From NCBI GenBank assembly GCA_964420405.1, contig CAYQTL010000056.1:1-32494 (forward strand): a stretch of 32,494 nucleotides of DNA, given 5' to 3'. Below the pieces are notes generated by a model that was not told the DNA's origin, made no database searches, and saw only the letters and a program-made list of their open reading frames with translations. Source of the stretch: CAYQTL01 sp964420405. Lineage in GTDB: Bacteria > Acidobacteriota > Thermoanaerobaculia > Thermoanaerobaculales > Sulfomarinibacteraceae. Positions 20,537-29,520 of this stretch are shown here, piece by piece (within the stretch, counting starts at the first letter, position 1; the number at the start of each line of letters is the position of its first letter). The translations under genes and the position numbers were made by a program.

Positions 20537-22588
20537 TCAGTTGACGGGCGTACCGCCGTCGCCGCCGTCGTCCTCGAAAAACGCGGGCAGCTGGTAGCGA
20601 CCGCCGGCGGGCAGGGCGTCGAGACCGTCCGGCTCGCGCTGCTCGCGGACGACCACGTGCTCGGCGACGCCCGGCGGCAGCTCCTCGAGGAAGCGGGACG
20701 GCTCGACGAGCACGTCGACCCGGTAGCGGTCCCGCGCCATCTCCGGGCACAGCAGGTACAGCCGCTCCTTGGCGCGGGTGGCGGCGACGTAGAACAGCCG
20801 CCGCTCCTCCTCCTCGTCGTCGGCCCGGAGGCTCGGGAAGCGGCCCTCGGCGAGCCACACCACCAGCACCGCCCGCCACTCGAGCCCCTTGGCCTGGTGG
20901 ACCGTCGAGAGGGTCAGCAGCTCGTCCTCCGGACCGCCGGTCATGTCCTCGCCCGACAGCTCGTTGAGCAGCCCGACCTCGGCGAGGAAGGTGTTGACGT
21001 CGGGGTAGCCGTCGGCGAACAGGGCCAGCTGCTCGAGGTCCTCGAGCCTGGAGCCGGAGTTCTCCAGGTTGGCCCGGGCCCAGTCGCGGTAGAACCCCTC
21101 GACCACCGCGCGCACCGACTCCCCGGGCTGGCCGGCCAGCCGCGGTGCCGACAGCTCGTCCAACAGCAGCTGCAGGCGCTGCAGCGGCTCTCGCGCGGGC
21201 CGCGGCAGCTCGGCTGTGGCGGGGTCCAGCGCGATGAGCGTCTCGAGGGCGGCGTCGCCGGCGCAGCGCTGCCACAAACGCGACGTCAGGCGGGGGCCGA
21301 AGCCGTCCCGCAGCCGCAGCATGCGCGCGAAGGCGAGCTCGTCGCGAGGGTTGTCGACGAACCGCAGGTGGGCGAGGACGTCCTTGACGTGACGCTGCTC
21401 GAAGAACCGCAGCCCGGAGCGCACGCGGAACGGGATGTTGCGCCGCGCCAGCTCCACCTGCACGTCGATGGAGTGGGCGTGGTTGCGGTACAGCACCGCC
21501 GTCTCCTCGAGTGCGATGCCCTCCTCGCGCAGCGCGAGCACGGTGTCGGCCACGAACCGGGCCTGGTGCTCGGGGTCGGGCATCGCGACGATCTGCGGCA
21601 AGGACCCGGCCGCGCGCACGGCCCGTAGCGTCTTCCGGAACTGGCGCGTGTTGCAGGCGATCGAGGCGTTGGCCAGCGCCAGGATCTGGGGCGTGGAGCG
21701 GTAGTTGACCTCGAGCCGGAACACCTCGCAGCCGGGATGGCGCTCGGGAAAGCCGAGGACGTTCTCGAAGTCGGCGCCGCGGAATCCGTAGATCGACTGG
21801 GCGTCGTCGCCGACCACCATCAGGTTGCGGTCCGGGCCGAGCATCGCGTCGACGATGTCGGCCTGGAGCCGGTTGGTGTCCTGGTACTCGTCCACCAGCA
21901 GGTGCTCGAACCGGCGGCTGAGCTCGCGCCGCGCCTCGGGCCGCCGGTTGAGCAGCAGCAGCCAGTTCAGCAGCAGGTCGTCGAAGTCCATCAGGTCGCC
22001 CCGGCGCTTGCGCTCCAGGTAGCGGCGGAACACCGCCGCGATCAGCTCGGCCTGGTCGAGGAACTGGGGCGCCCGGTCGGCGAGCACCTCGCCGAGGTCC
22101 CTGCCGGTGTTGATGACCAGGCTGTACAGGCCGACGAGCAGGCGCGGCTTCGGTAGCCGGCGCGACGGCGCTTCGGGGGTCGTCTCGGCGAGGGCGTGGC
22201 CCATCAGCTCGGCGGCGTCCTCCCGGTCGAGGATCGAGAACCGGGGCGTGTAGCCGACCTGCTCGGCGTAGCGCCGCAGGATCCGGTGGCCGGCCGAGTG
22301 GAACGTCCCGCCGGTCACCCGGCCGCCGCCGCCGGCGCCGGACGTCAGGGTCTCGACCCGCTCGAGCATCTCCCTCGCGGCCTTGTTGGTGAAGGTGAGC
22401 AGCAGGATCCGAGGCGGCGGAACCCCGTCCTCCACCAGCCGGGCGACGCGGTAGGTGAGGGTGCGGGTCTTGCCGGTGCCAGCCCCGGCGAGGATCAGCA
22501 TCGGGCCGCCGGGATGGCGCACCACCCGCAGCTGCTCCTCGTTCAGGTCCTCGTCGAACCGGACCCGGCGCAGCCGGTCGCCGGTCAT
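20537..22588 (-). CDS. ATP-dependent DNA helicase, UvrD/Rep/PcrA family
   Basis: This 683-residue superfamily 1A helicase translocates 3' to 5' on single-stranded DNA in repair or replication restart. The Q motif is at Gln19 (LNEEQLRVV), Walker A GAGTGKT at 35-41, motif Ia TFTNKAAREM, Walker B LLVDEYQDTN, motif III GDDAQSIYGFRGAD, motif IV NYRST, motif V TVHQAKGLEW and motif VI FYVAATRAKERLYL. All are present in order. It is slightly shorter than E. coli UvrD (720). The ATG at 22588 overlaps the stop of the GNAT gene (ATGA), so the two are translationally coupled. The frame extending far upstream is antisense to the GNAT and carboxyltransferase genes. Rep, PcrA and UvrD cannot be told apart here. 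Confidence 0.95.
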   Translation of the reverse strand: MTGDRLRRVRFDEDLNEEQLRVVRHPGGPMLILAGAGTGKTRTLTYRVARLVEDGVPPPRILLLTFTNKAAREMLERVETLTSGAGGGGRVTGGTFHSAGHRILRRYAEQVGYTPRFSILDREDAAELMGHALAETTPEAPSRRLPKPRLLVGLYSLVINTGRDLGEVLADRAPQFLDQAELIAAVFRRYLERKRRGDLMDFDDLLLNWLLLLNRRPEARRELSRRFEHLLVDEYQDTNRLQADIVDAMLGPDRNLMVVGDDAQSIYGFRGADFENVLGFPERHPGCEVFRLEVNYRSTPQILALANASIACNTRQFRKTLRAVRAAGSLPQIVAMPDPEHQARFVADTVLALREEGIALEETAVLYRNHAHSIDVQVELARRNIPFRVRSGLRFFEQRHVKDVLAHLRFVDNPRDELAFARMLRLRDGFGPRLTSRLWQRCAGDAALETLIALDPATAELPRPAREPLQRLQLLLDELSAPRLAGQPGESVRAVVEGFYRDWARANLENSGSRLEDLEQLALFADGYPDVNTFLAEVGLLNELSGEDMTGGPEDELLTLSTVHQAKGLEWRAVLVVWLAEGRFPSLRADDEEEERRLFYVAATRAKERLYLLCPEMARDRYRVDVLVEPSRFLEELPPGVAEHVVVREQREPDGLDALPAGGRYQLPAFFEDDGGDGGTPVN

Positions 22589-23511
22589 GGCAGGCAGGTG
22601 GTCGCCGGAATGTAGCGGTCGAAGGCAGTGGAGACGTCGCGCCCGTAGGCGAGGGCCGTGGCCTCGACCCGGCCGCCTGCCTCCAGCAGTGCCTCGACGG
22701 CGACTGTGAATGGTGCGGGAACGTGCACCCGGACCGCGCCCGCAGCGCCGAGGCCCCGCAGGGCGAAGGTGATCGCCCAGCCGAGCGCCGCGAGGGCCGC
22801 GTCCTGCGTGGTACCGGCGATCGGTCCGAGCTGGTCGCGGCCGCCGTAGGCGTAGGCGGCGATGCGGGTGCCCTGGCGGATGAACGCGGCGTGCAGGCGA
22901 CGCTGCTTGAGCCAGTAGACGTGGTCGACGTCGCGGATGACGCCGCGGGCGATGCGGTCGATCCGGTCGAGGTCGGCCTGGCCCCGGCGCGCGACGAGGT
23001 CCTCGGTGACGTCCTGGCCCGGCAACAGGCGTGCCAGGGCCGTCGCCAGCCCGCCGGCGGCAGGCGCGGGGACGCCGATGCGGTACACCGGCGTCAACGG
23101 CACGAAACCGTGGCGCAGCAGCAGCCCTTGAATGGCGCCCTCGTCCGGCACGATCGCGAGGTAGCTCTTGACTCCGGACTGCGCGCCGTAGGCCACCGCG
23201 CGCGACAGCAAGGCCTCGCCCGCGCCGCGACCGCGGTGCTGCGGCAGCACCGACATCTCCGAGAGGATCCACTGCCGGGTGCGGACGTGGGCGGCCGCGA
23301 AGCCGAGGGTCTCGTCGCGCTCGATGGCCGTGAGGAACCCGTCCGGGTCGTGGTCCATGAGGTGCCGCAGGTCCGGGTCGACCTCCATGTCGAGGTCGAG
23401 CACGCGACCGGCGGCCGTCAGCGACGGGATCTCGGACGCCACCGCGTCGCGCAGGACGGCGACGCCGGGCAGCTCCTCGCGGTGGGTACGTCGGACCTTG
23501 ATTCTGGCCAT
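22585..23511 (-). CDS. GNAT family N-acetyltransferase, probable tandem domains
   Basis: This 308-residue protein has a clear GNAT domain in its first half (about 1-145). The acetyl-CoA-binding motif A is EMSVLPQHRGRGAGEALL, with the Q-x-x-G-x-G/A loop at 91-98, and the helix following it is AVAYGAQSGV. The second half (about 165-308) has a similar strand-helix rhythm but no recognisable CoA loop, as in tandem GNATs with one degenerate copy. The substrate is unknown. The ATG at 23511 begins MARIKVRRT. The downstream helicase gene overlaps by four bases. A TACACT hexamer lies 29 bases upstream, divergent from the carboxyltransferase gene. Confidence 0.83.
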   Translation of the reverse strand: MARIKVRRTHREELPGVAVLRDAVASEIPSLTAAGRVLDLDMEVDPDLRHLMDHDPDGFLTAIERDETLGFAAAHVRTRQWILSEMSVLPQHRGRGAGEALLSRAVAYGAQSGVKSYLAIVPDEGAIQGLLLRHGFVPLTPVYRIGVPAPAAGGLATALARLLPGQDVTEDLVARRGQADLDRIDRIARGVIRDVDHVYWLKQRRLHAAFIRQGTRIAAYAYGGRDQLGPIAGTTQDAALAALGWAITFALRGLGAAGAVRVHVPAPFTVAVEALLEAGGRVEATALAYGRDVSTAFDRYIPATTCLP

Positions 23512-23539
23512 GCGGGCTCCGCGGCAGCGGGCGGGCGCG

Positions 23540-23545
23540 AGTGTA
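23540..23545 (-). promoter_or_regulatory. -10-like hexamer TACACT for the GNAT-helicase pair
   Basis: On the minus strand TACACT lies 28 bases before the GNAT start codon. The same hexamer occurs on the plus strand at 23609-23614 for the divergent gene, about 64 bases away. Confidence 0.4.
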
Positions 23546-23608
23546 GCACCGCGCCGGCGACGGCGGATCGTCCGGCCCGCCTGGGCCGCGGACGGCCTCC
23601 GGCTCGGC

Positions 23609-23614
23609 TACACT
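23609..23614 (+). promoter_or_regulatory. -10-like hexamer TACACT for the carboxyltransferase
   Basis: GGC-TACACT lies 27 bases before the ATG, leaving a short leader with GGAGGA as ribosome site. It mirrors the TACACT of the divergent GNAT gene. Confidence 0.4.
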
Positions 23615-23641
23615 CCTGTGGCAGACACGGAGGAGCCGCCG

Positions 23642-25309
23642 ATGCCGAAGATCCTCGACGCCGAGGTCCCGCGCGACGTGACCTACGAGGCCAACCGCGA
23701 CCACTGGCTCAACGAGCTCCGGATCCTCGGCGCCCAGCGCCGCACGATCGCCGCCGGCGGCGGTGAGAAGGCCGCCGAGCGCCAGCGTTCGCAGGGCAAG
23801 ATGCTCGCCCGCGAGCGGGTCGCGGCGCTGCTCGACGATGGCACCGAGCTGCTCGAGCTGGGGACCTTCGCCGCCTGGGAGCGGTACGAGGAGTGGGGCG
23901 GGGCGCCCGCCGCCGGGGTGGTGGTCGGGCTCGGCCGGGTGTCGGGCCGGGAGTGCGTGATCGTCGCCAACGACGCCACCGTCAAGGCCGGCGCGTGGTT
24001 CCCGACGACCTGCAAGAAGATCCTGCGCGCCCAGGAGATCGCGCTGGAGAACCGGCTGCCGGTGATCTACCTGGTGGACTCGGCCGGGGTCTTCCTGCCG
24101 ATGCAGGACGAGATCTTCCCCGACCGCGACCACTTCGGCCGGGTGTTCTACAACAACGCCCGGATGTCGGCCGAGGGGGTCTACCAGATCGCCGCCATCA
24201 TGGGCTCCTGCGTGGCCGGAGGGGCATACCTGCCGATCATGTCCGACGAGGCGCTGATCGTCGAGGGAACCGGCACCATCTTCCTCGCCGGCGCGCACCT
24301 GGTGCAGGCCGCCATCGGCGAGCGGATCGACAACCAGGCACTCGGCGGCGCCGAGGTCCAGGTCGACATCTCGGGGGTGGTCGACGACCGGTTCCCCGAC
24401 GACACGTCGGCGCTCGCCCACATCCGCGCGCGGATCGGCGAGCTGGCGCGGACTCGGCTGGCGCCGTTCGACCGGGTCGAGCCGCGGGCGGCCCTCGGCG
24501 AGCCCGACGACGTGCTCGGCCTGCTGCCGGCGGACCGCGGCCGGCCCTACGACACCCACCTCCTGCTGGGCCGGCTGCTCGACGGCGGCGAGCTCACCGA
24601 GTACAAGGCGACCTACGGCCGGACCCTGGTGTGCGGCACCGGCCGGATCCACGGGTGGGCCGTCGGCGTGGTCGCCAACCAGCGCACGATCGTCCACCGC
24701 CGGCGCGACCTCGACGCCCGCGGCCGGGAGATGCAGATCGGCGGCGTGATCTACTCGGACGCGGCCGACAAGGCCGCCCGATTCGTCGAGCTGATGAACC
24801 AGAAGGGTGTGCCGCTGCTGTTCCTGCAGGACGTCACAGGCTTCATGGTGGGCTCCAAGTCGGAGCGCGAGGGGATCATCAAGGACGGCGCCAAGCTGGT
24901 GAACGTCGTCGCCAACTCGGTCGTGCCCAAGATCACGGTGTTCGTCGGCAACTCGTTCGGCGCCGGCAACTACGCGATGTGCGGCCGGGCCTACGGCGCC
25001 CGGTTCTTCTACGCCTGGCCGTCGGCCTCGATCGCGGTGATGGGGGGCCAGCAGGCGTCGGAGACGCTGCTCGCGATACAGCTGAAGAACCGCGGCGGCG
25101 AGGTGTCCGACGAGGAGAAGGCCGAGCGGCTGGCCGAGATCCGGGAACGGTACCGCCGGGCGACCGACGCCCGCTACGCCGCGGCGCGGCTGTGGGTCGA
25201 CGAGATCATCGACCCGCGCCGGACCCGCGAGGTGGTGGCCCGGAGCCTGGAGGCCGCCGCCCACCAGCCGGAGATCCCGCCGTTCAAGGTCGGGGTGCTG
25301 CAGACCTGA
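23642..25309 (+). CDS. Acyl-CoA carboxylase carboxyltransferase subunit (MCC-beta-like)
   Basis: This 555-residue enzyme moves the carboxyl group from carboxybiotin to an acyl-CoA. The N-terminal crotonase-like half holds the first oxyanion loop in SCVAGGAYLPIMSDE, and the C-terminal half holds the second in GNSFGAGNYAMCGRAY. FLQDVTGFMVG and WPSASIAVMGGQQASETLL match the methylcrotonyl- and geranyl-CoA carboxylase branch. The usual ADVHT/C block before SGV reads AEVQVDISGV, so the conserved His is Gln. No biotin carboxylase or biotin carrier gene is in the window, so the partner must lie elsewhere. The ATG at 23642 follows GGAGGA. It could serve leucine or isoprenoid breakdown, or a related branched acyl-CoA. 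Confidence 0.9.
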   Translation: MPKILDAEVPRDVTYEANRDHWLNELRILGAQRRTIAAGGGEKAAERQRSQGKMLARERVAALLDDGTELLELGTFAAWERYEEWGGAPAAGVVVGLGRVSGRECVIVANDATVKAGAWFPTTCKKILRAQEIALENRLPVIYLVDSAGVFLPMQDEIFPDRDHFGRVFYNNARMSAEGVYQIAAIMGSCVAGGAYLPIMSDEALIVEGTGTIFLAGAHLVQAAIGERIDNQALGGAEVQVDISGVVDDRFPDDTSALAHIRARIGELARTRLAPFDRVEPRAALGEPDDVLGLLPADRGRPYDTHLLLGRLLDGGELTEYKATYGRTLVCGTGRIHGWAVGVVANQRTIVHRRRDLDARGREMQIGGVIYSDAADKAARFVELMNQKGVPLLFLQDVTGFMVGSKSEREGIIKDGAKLVNVVANSVVPKITVFVGNSFGAGNYAMCGRAYGARFFYAWPSASIAVMGGQQASETLLAIQLKNRGGEVSDEEKAERLAEIRERYRRATDARYAAARLWVDEIIDPRRTREVVARSLEAAAHQPEIPPFKVGVLQT

Positions 25310-25784
25310 GAGCACCGGGGCGAGGCTGCGTCTCCGCCACCCCCGTCAGTGCCCGATGCCCGGCCCGCGGGTTCGAAGCCGTTGATCGACGGACGGAGCG
25401 TCAGGCGGCTCCAGCTTCGACGTCGTTTCCCTGCGGTCTCCGCGCTCTGTGCGGTTCATCGAGACTCACGAAGCACCTTCCGGCCGGCGGTTCGGGTCCG
25501 TCCGGACCCCACACCACCCGCGCGGCGCCTCCGTGTCGCCGTGGTGGAGACGTCGCCCACCCGACCGACCGCCGTCGGGTCAGGGATGCCGGCACTCGAT
25601 CTCCCGAACCCGTGACACGGCCATCCGTACCTCCCCGAGAGCCGGTCTCGTTCGCGCGGCCGCTCGCGGAAGGTAACGCCGGTGGGCAATGTTGCAAAAT
25701 CCGACGTGAGCCGGACGGCCCGCAGGCCGCGGGACGGTCGCCACGGAGACGGGCGCGATCTGGAGTAGAGTGGGCGGAGAATCG
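25310..25784. other. Non-coding space of 475 bases
   Basis: I see no gene. Around 25430-25460 the text TGCGGTCTCCGCGCTCTGTG resembles a degenerate dispersed intergenic sequence. A less GC-rich patch (25678-25705, with TTGCAAAA) follows. TAGAGT at 25766-25771 ends 13 bases before the next gene and may be its -10 element. Confidence 0.5.
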
Positions 25785-28340
25785 ATGCGCAGACGCAGCT
25801 GGTGGACCGTGGTCGTGGTGCTGGCGCTGGCGACGGCGGTGGCCGCGCCCGCGTCCGCCGTCACCTTCTCCAAGAAGCAGAAGGAACGTATCGAGGAGCT
25901 GCCGGACGAGTGGCGGAACTTCCTCCTCGAGGAGGTGTTCCCGCTGATCACCAGGGAGCAGGTGGACGCCTTCCTGGATCTCGAGACGGAAGCTCAGCGG
26001 CGCGCGTACGTCGACCGGCTGTGGATCCTGTGGGGCCGCCAGACCGGTTACGGGTCGGCGTTCCGCTCGATCTACAACGAGCGGCTCGAGATGGTCAAGG
26101 TGGAGTTCGGCGGGCCGTTCGACGACCGCGCCCGGGTCCTGCTGATCCACGGCCCGCCCGCGGTGCGTTTCGTCGCGCGGTGCAGCGAGGTGTTCGAGCC
26201 GCTGGAGCTGTGGGGCTGGCCGTACATCCCGGGTCTCGGCGAGGGCGTGGTGGTGGCCTTCTACCAGCGCGGCGGGGTCGGCGACTGGAGGATGTGGCAC
26301 GCGTTGCTGGGGCGCAACGTGCTGTACGCCCTCGGCGGAGCCGGGATCACCATGCGGGCGCCGACCAACACGCCGCTCGACCGGCCCGAGTACCGGTGCC
26401 CCGACGGCGACACCCTGATGCGGCTGCTCGCCGCCGCCGAGTTCTGGAGCCGCGACCCGAAGCTGATGCACTCGATGAACAGCTTCCGGCCGCCGCGCGA
26501 GGGCAATCTCAGAGAGTCCTCCTCGCAGCGCTTCATGGAGTTCTCGGCGTTGCTGGACGACGACGCCGAGCCCCTCGAGTTCGCGGTGGGCCATCGCTCG
26601 GTGGCCAACCGCGGCGGGCTGGTGAACGTCGAGTTCGAGCTCGGCGTGCCCCGCCAGGAGCTCGGCACCACCTCGGTGGGCGACGTCGACGTGGTCCAGC
26701 TCGACGTCATCGGCGAGCTGTCTCTCGACGACACGATGGTCGACCGGTTCCGGTACGTGTTCTCGGTTCCGTCCTCCGAGGAGGTCATGTCGCTCGTGCT
26801 GGAGCGGCTGGTCCGGCCGGGCGACTACCAGGTCCGGATCAAGGTGGAGGACGTGCACTCCGAGCGGGCGGCGGTCCAGCAGCGGTCGATCCGCGTGGCG
26901 CCAGCCTCGGTCACGGAGGAGCCGCCGCAGGACGACGGGCGCGGGGCCACGGCGGTCCGAGCCGCTGTCGGGGCCGCAGCCGGAGCGGCGGAGGGTCCGC
27001 CGCCGGTGCTCCAGCTCGTCGGTCCCGCGGGAGAGGCGCTGAGCGGCGTCCACCGCTTCGAGGCGATCGGCATCGAGGCGGTGGACCGCGTCACCTTCCT
27101 GGTGGACGGCGAGGAGGTCCTGACCAAGAACCGGCCGCCGTTCGCCATCGACCTCGACCTCGGGCCGCTGCCGCGGCTGACGACGGTCACGGCGATCGCC
27201 CACGATGCCGCGGGGGTCGAGCTCGACCGCCAGAAGCTGTCGCTGAACGTGGGTCGGGAGCGGTTCTACATCCAGCTCCAGCCGCTGTCGCCGTCGCAGG
27301 CGGCCGGCGGTCGCTTCGTCGCCGAGGTTGAGGTCAACACGCCGACCGACGCCTCGCTGGAGGCGCTCGAGCTGTACTGGAACGACACCCTCGTGGAGAC
27401 CTTCGAAGCTCCGCCCTACCGCGCCGAGGTCGAGGCCGACGGCGGCGGCCTCGGGCTGCTGCGGGCGGTGGCGAAGCTCGACGACGGCGCCATGGCCGAG
27501 GACATCCAGTTCGTCAACGCGCCCGAGTTCGGCAGCGTCGTCGACGTCGTCTCGGTGGAGCTGCCGGTGAGCGTGCTCGAGCGGGGCGACACTCCGGTGG
27601 AGAACCTGTCCAGGGACGACTTCACGGTGTTCGAGGACGGCGCGGTGCAGGAGGTCACGCACTTCTCGCTCAACCGCGATCTGCCGGTTCGCCTCGGGCT
27701 GGTGCTCGACACCTCGGGCTCGATGAGCGAGACCCTGCCCACGGTCCAGACGGTGGTGATGGGGTTCCTGCGGAACCTGCTGCGCCCCACCGACCGCGCG
27801 TTCATCGAGACGTTCTCCGACCAGCCGGACCTGCTCGCGCCCTTCACCGCCGATTTCATCACGCTCGAGAACGCGCTGCTCGCGCTCTACCCGGACCGCG
27901 CCACCGCGCTGTACGACGCCGTCATCACCGGCCTCTTCCAGTTCTCGGGCGTGCGGGGGCGCAAGGCGATGGTGGTGCTCACCGACGGCGAGGACACCGC
28001 GTCCAAGGCCGACTTCGAGGACGTGCTCGGGTACGCCCAGCGCAACTCCGTGACGATCTACACCATCGGCGTCGACCTTCCACTGTCGAAGATGGTGGCC
28101 CGCTGGCAGCTGAACAAGCTCGCCGAGGTCACCGGTGGCCGCAGCTTCTTCGTCTCCGGGCGGTCCGATCTCGACCGGATCTACGGCATCATCGACAAGG
28201 AGCTGCGGACGCAGTATCTGCTGGCGTACACCTCCAACTCGACCAAGCCGCTCGGGGAGCTGCGTACCATCAAGGTCGAGGTCAACCGGCCCAGGGTCCA
28301 GGTCCGGACCCTCGCCGGCTACTACCCGGGCAGCCGGTGA
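25785..28340 (+). CDS. Exported GWxTD and VWFA-domain protein
   Basis: This 851-residue protein has a signal peptide (1-25, ending APASA). The next region (about 35-170) resembles the GWxTD domain: FLDLETEAQRRAYVDRLWIL, then FRSIYNERLEMV and VLLIHGPPA. Two beta-rich, Ig-like stretches follow (about 405-600). The last 220 residues are a von Willebrand A domain of the type described for Acidobacteria, with MIDAS residues DTSGSMS at 642-648, a Thr in the metal-site loop and LTDGED near 732. It ends YYPGSR. The domain binds a divalent metal and usually mediates protein contacts. The ATG at 25785 has GGAGA upstream. It heads a run of four exported proteins. Function is unknown. Confidence 0.85.
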   Translation: MRRRSWWTVVVVLALATAVAAPASAVTFSKKQKERIEELPDEWRNFLLEEVFPLITREQVDAFLDLETEAQRRAYVDRLWILWGRQTGYGSAFRSIYNERLEMVKVEFGGPFDDRARVLLIHGPPAVRFVARCSEVFEPLELWGWPYIPGLGEGVVVAFYQRGGVGDWRMWHALLGRNVLYALGGAGITMRAPTNTPLDRPEYRCPDGDTLMRLLAAAEFWSRDPKLMHSMNSFRPPREGNLRESSSQRFMEFSALLDDDAEPLEFAVGHRSVANRGGLVNVEFELGVPRQELGTTSVGDVDVVQLDVIGELSLDDTMVDRFRYVFSVPSSEEVMSLVLERLVRPGDYQVRIKVEDVHSERAAVQQRSIRVAPASVTEEPPQDDGRGATAVRAAVGAAAGAAEGPPPVLQLVGPAGEALSGVHRFEAIGIEAVDRVTFLVDGEEVLTKNRPPFAIDLDLGPLPRLTTVTAIAHDAAGVELDRQKLSLNVGRERFYIQLQPLSPSQAAGGRFVAEVEVNTPTDASLEALELYWNDTLVETFEAPPYRAEVEADGGGLGLLRAVAKLDDGAMAEDIQFVNAPEFGSVVDVVSVELPVSVLERGDTPVENLSRDDFTVFEDGAVQEVTHFSLNRDLPVRLGLVLDTSGSMSETLPTVQTVVMGFLRNLLRPTDRAFIETFSDQPDLLAPFTADFITLENALLALYPDRATALYDAVITGLFQFSGVRGRKAMVVLTDGEDTASKADFEDVLGYAQRNSVTIYTIGVDLPLSKMVARWQLNKLAEVTGGRSFFVSGRSDLDRIYGIIDKELRTQYLLAYTSNSTKPLGELRTIKVEVNRPRVQVRTLAGYYPGSR

Positions 28341-28357
28341 CACCAGGGAGTGGCAAC

Positions 28358-28774
28358 GTGACGGCACGCACGGCTCGAGCGATGCTCGTGATGGCGGTGG
28401 CGGTGACGGCGGCGGCGGCCCTCGCCGCCGCGGACTCGGCGGCGAAACGCGCCGAGCGCGAGGTCGAGGTCGGCTACGACGCCGCGCGCGCCGGCTACTG
28501 GCAGGAGGCGCTGTTGCGGTTCCAGAGGGCCGACTCGATCCGGCCGGGCCAGCCCCGGATCCTCAACAACATCGCGGTCGCGCTCGAGGCCACCGCCCGG
28601 TACGAGGAGGCGCTGGTCGCGTACGAGAAGGCGGTCGACGCCGCTCCCGGTGATCCGATTCTGCAACGCAACTACAAGCTGTTCCAGGAGTTCTACCGGC
28701 AGCACATCGCCGAGCCGGAGGCGCGGGCGGAGCAGGAGGACGGCGGTGAGGCACCAGATGACGACCAGCCGTAG
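28358..28774 (+). CDS. Small exported TPR protein
   Basis: This 138-residue protein has a signal peptide (about 1-26, Ala-rich). Two TPR units follow: about 37-70 (YDAARAGYWQEALLRFQRAD) and 71-104 (NNIAVALEATARYEEALVAY). An acidic tail ends EAPDDDQP. TPR proteins are adaptors, so it probably bridges the VWFA protein and another partner in the periplasm. I chose the GTG at 28358 because GGGAG lies seven bases upstream; the earlier GTG at 28337 overlaps the previous stop but has no such site. It overlaps the next gene by 29 bases. Confidence 0.82.
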   Translation: MTARTARAMLVMAVAVTAAAALAAADSAAKRAEREVEVGYDAARAGYWQEALLRFQRADSIRPGQPRILNNIAVALEATARYEEALVAYEKAVDAAPGDPILQRNYKLFQEFYRQHIAEPEARAEQEDGGEAPDDDQP

Positions 28775-29471
28775 GGGGACCCGGGCGGCGGCCGCGCTGG
28801 CCGCGGTGCTCGTCGTGGCGGCCGCCACGACTGCCGAGGCGGCCCGCAAGGAGCTGCGGCTGCAGCTCGTGGTGCCCTCCGACCTCGAGCTGACGGGTAC
28901 CGAGCGGATCTACGTCGGACCGGTGATCCTCGAGCCCCGCAGCGCGGAGCCAACCACGACGGCGGACCTGACCGCCGTGCGGGAGTTCGAGAGCTGGCTG
29001 CGGTCGCAGCTGCGTCGCCAGACCCGGCTCCAGGTGGCGGATCCGATCGACGGCCTGGCGCCTCCCTCCCGGGTGGCGTCCGAGCTCGTCGAGGCGACGG
29101 ACTTCTGGCGGCAGATCGGGCAGCAGAGCGGCGCGCAGTACGTGGTGGCGGCGTCGATCGACGTCGAGGTGCTCGACCGCGAGGGCTACCGGACCGAGGA
29201 GTACGTCTCGCCGGCCGACGGCAAGACCTACTTCCGGCAGGTCCTGGTGGAGGAGACCGGCTTCAACTACGACGTCCTGATGCTGGTGTTCTCCGGCGAG
29301 ACCGGCGAGCTCGTGCTGCGCCGCAACGTGACGGACTTCAAGGAGCGCGACGAGCGCAAGCTCAACGAGTTCAACGACATGTTCGAGGACCTCTACCAGT
29401 TCCAGACGCGGATTCTCGGGATGTTCACGCCTCGGGTGATCGAGGCCAAGCGGACCCTGTACACGGACTGA
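28746..29471 (+). CDS. Exported protein of unknown function, CsgG/LpoB-like pattern
   Basis: I do not recognise this 241-residue protein with certainty. It has a signal peptide (about 1-33, ending TTAEA). The mature part alternates strands and helices: IYVGPVILEPRSAEPT, then a helix with FESWLRSQLRRQTRLQVADP, then SGAQYVVAASIDVEVL, a rhythm like the CsgG/LpoB/TolB-N fold. A middle hairpin contains EEYVSPADGKTYFRQVLVEE. The C-terminal helix region is FKERDERKLNEFNDMFEDLY. I chose the GTG at 28746 because AGGAGG lies six bases upstream; ATG 28758 is the alternative. The overlap with the TPR gene suggests coupled translation and a shared complex. Confidence 0.72.
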   Translation: MRHQMTTSRRGTRAAAALAAVLVVAAATTAEAARKELRLQLVVPSDLELTGTERIYVGPVILEPRSAEPTTTADLTAVREFESWLRSQLRRQTRLQVADPIDGLAPPSRVASELVEATDFWRQIGQQSGAQYVVAASIDVEVLDREGYRTEEYVSPADGKTYFRQVLVEETGFNYDVLMLVFSGETGELVLRRNVTDFKERDERKLNEFNDMFEDLYQFQTRILGMFTPRVIEAKRTLYTD

Positions 29472-29520
29472 GCCCGCCGCGGTACCGGGGGGAGCGGTCG
29501 CGGGCGGCCTGGAGGGCGAC

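Noticed and set aside
22589..25315. Very long minus-strand open frame upstream of the helicase
   Set aside because: It is antisense to the GNAT reading and to the carboxyltransferase gene, with Arg/Pro/His-rich shadow composition. The helicase Q motif and start lie at 22588.
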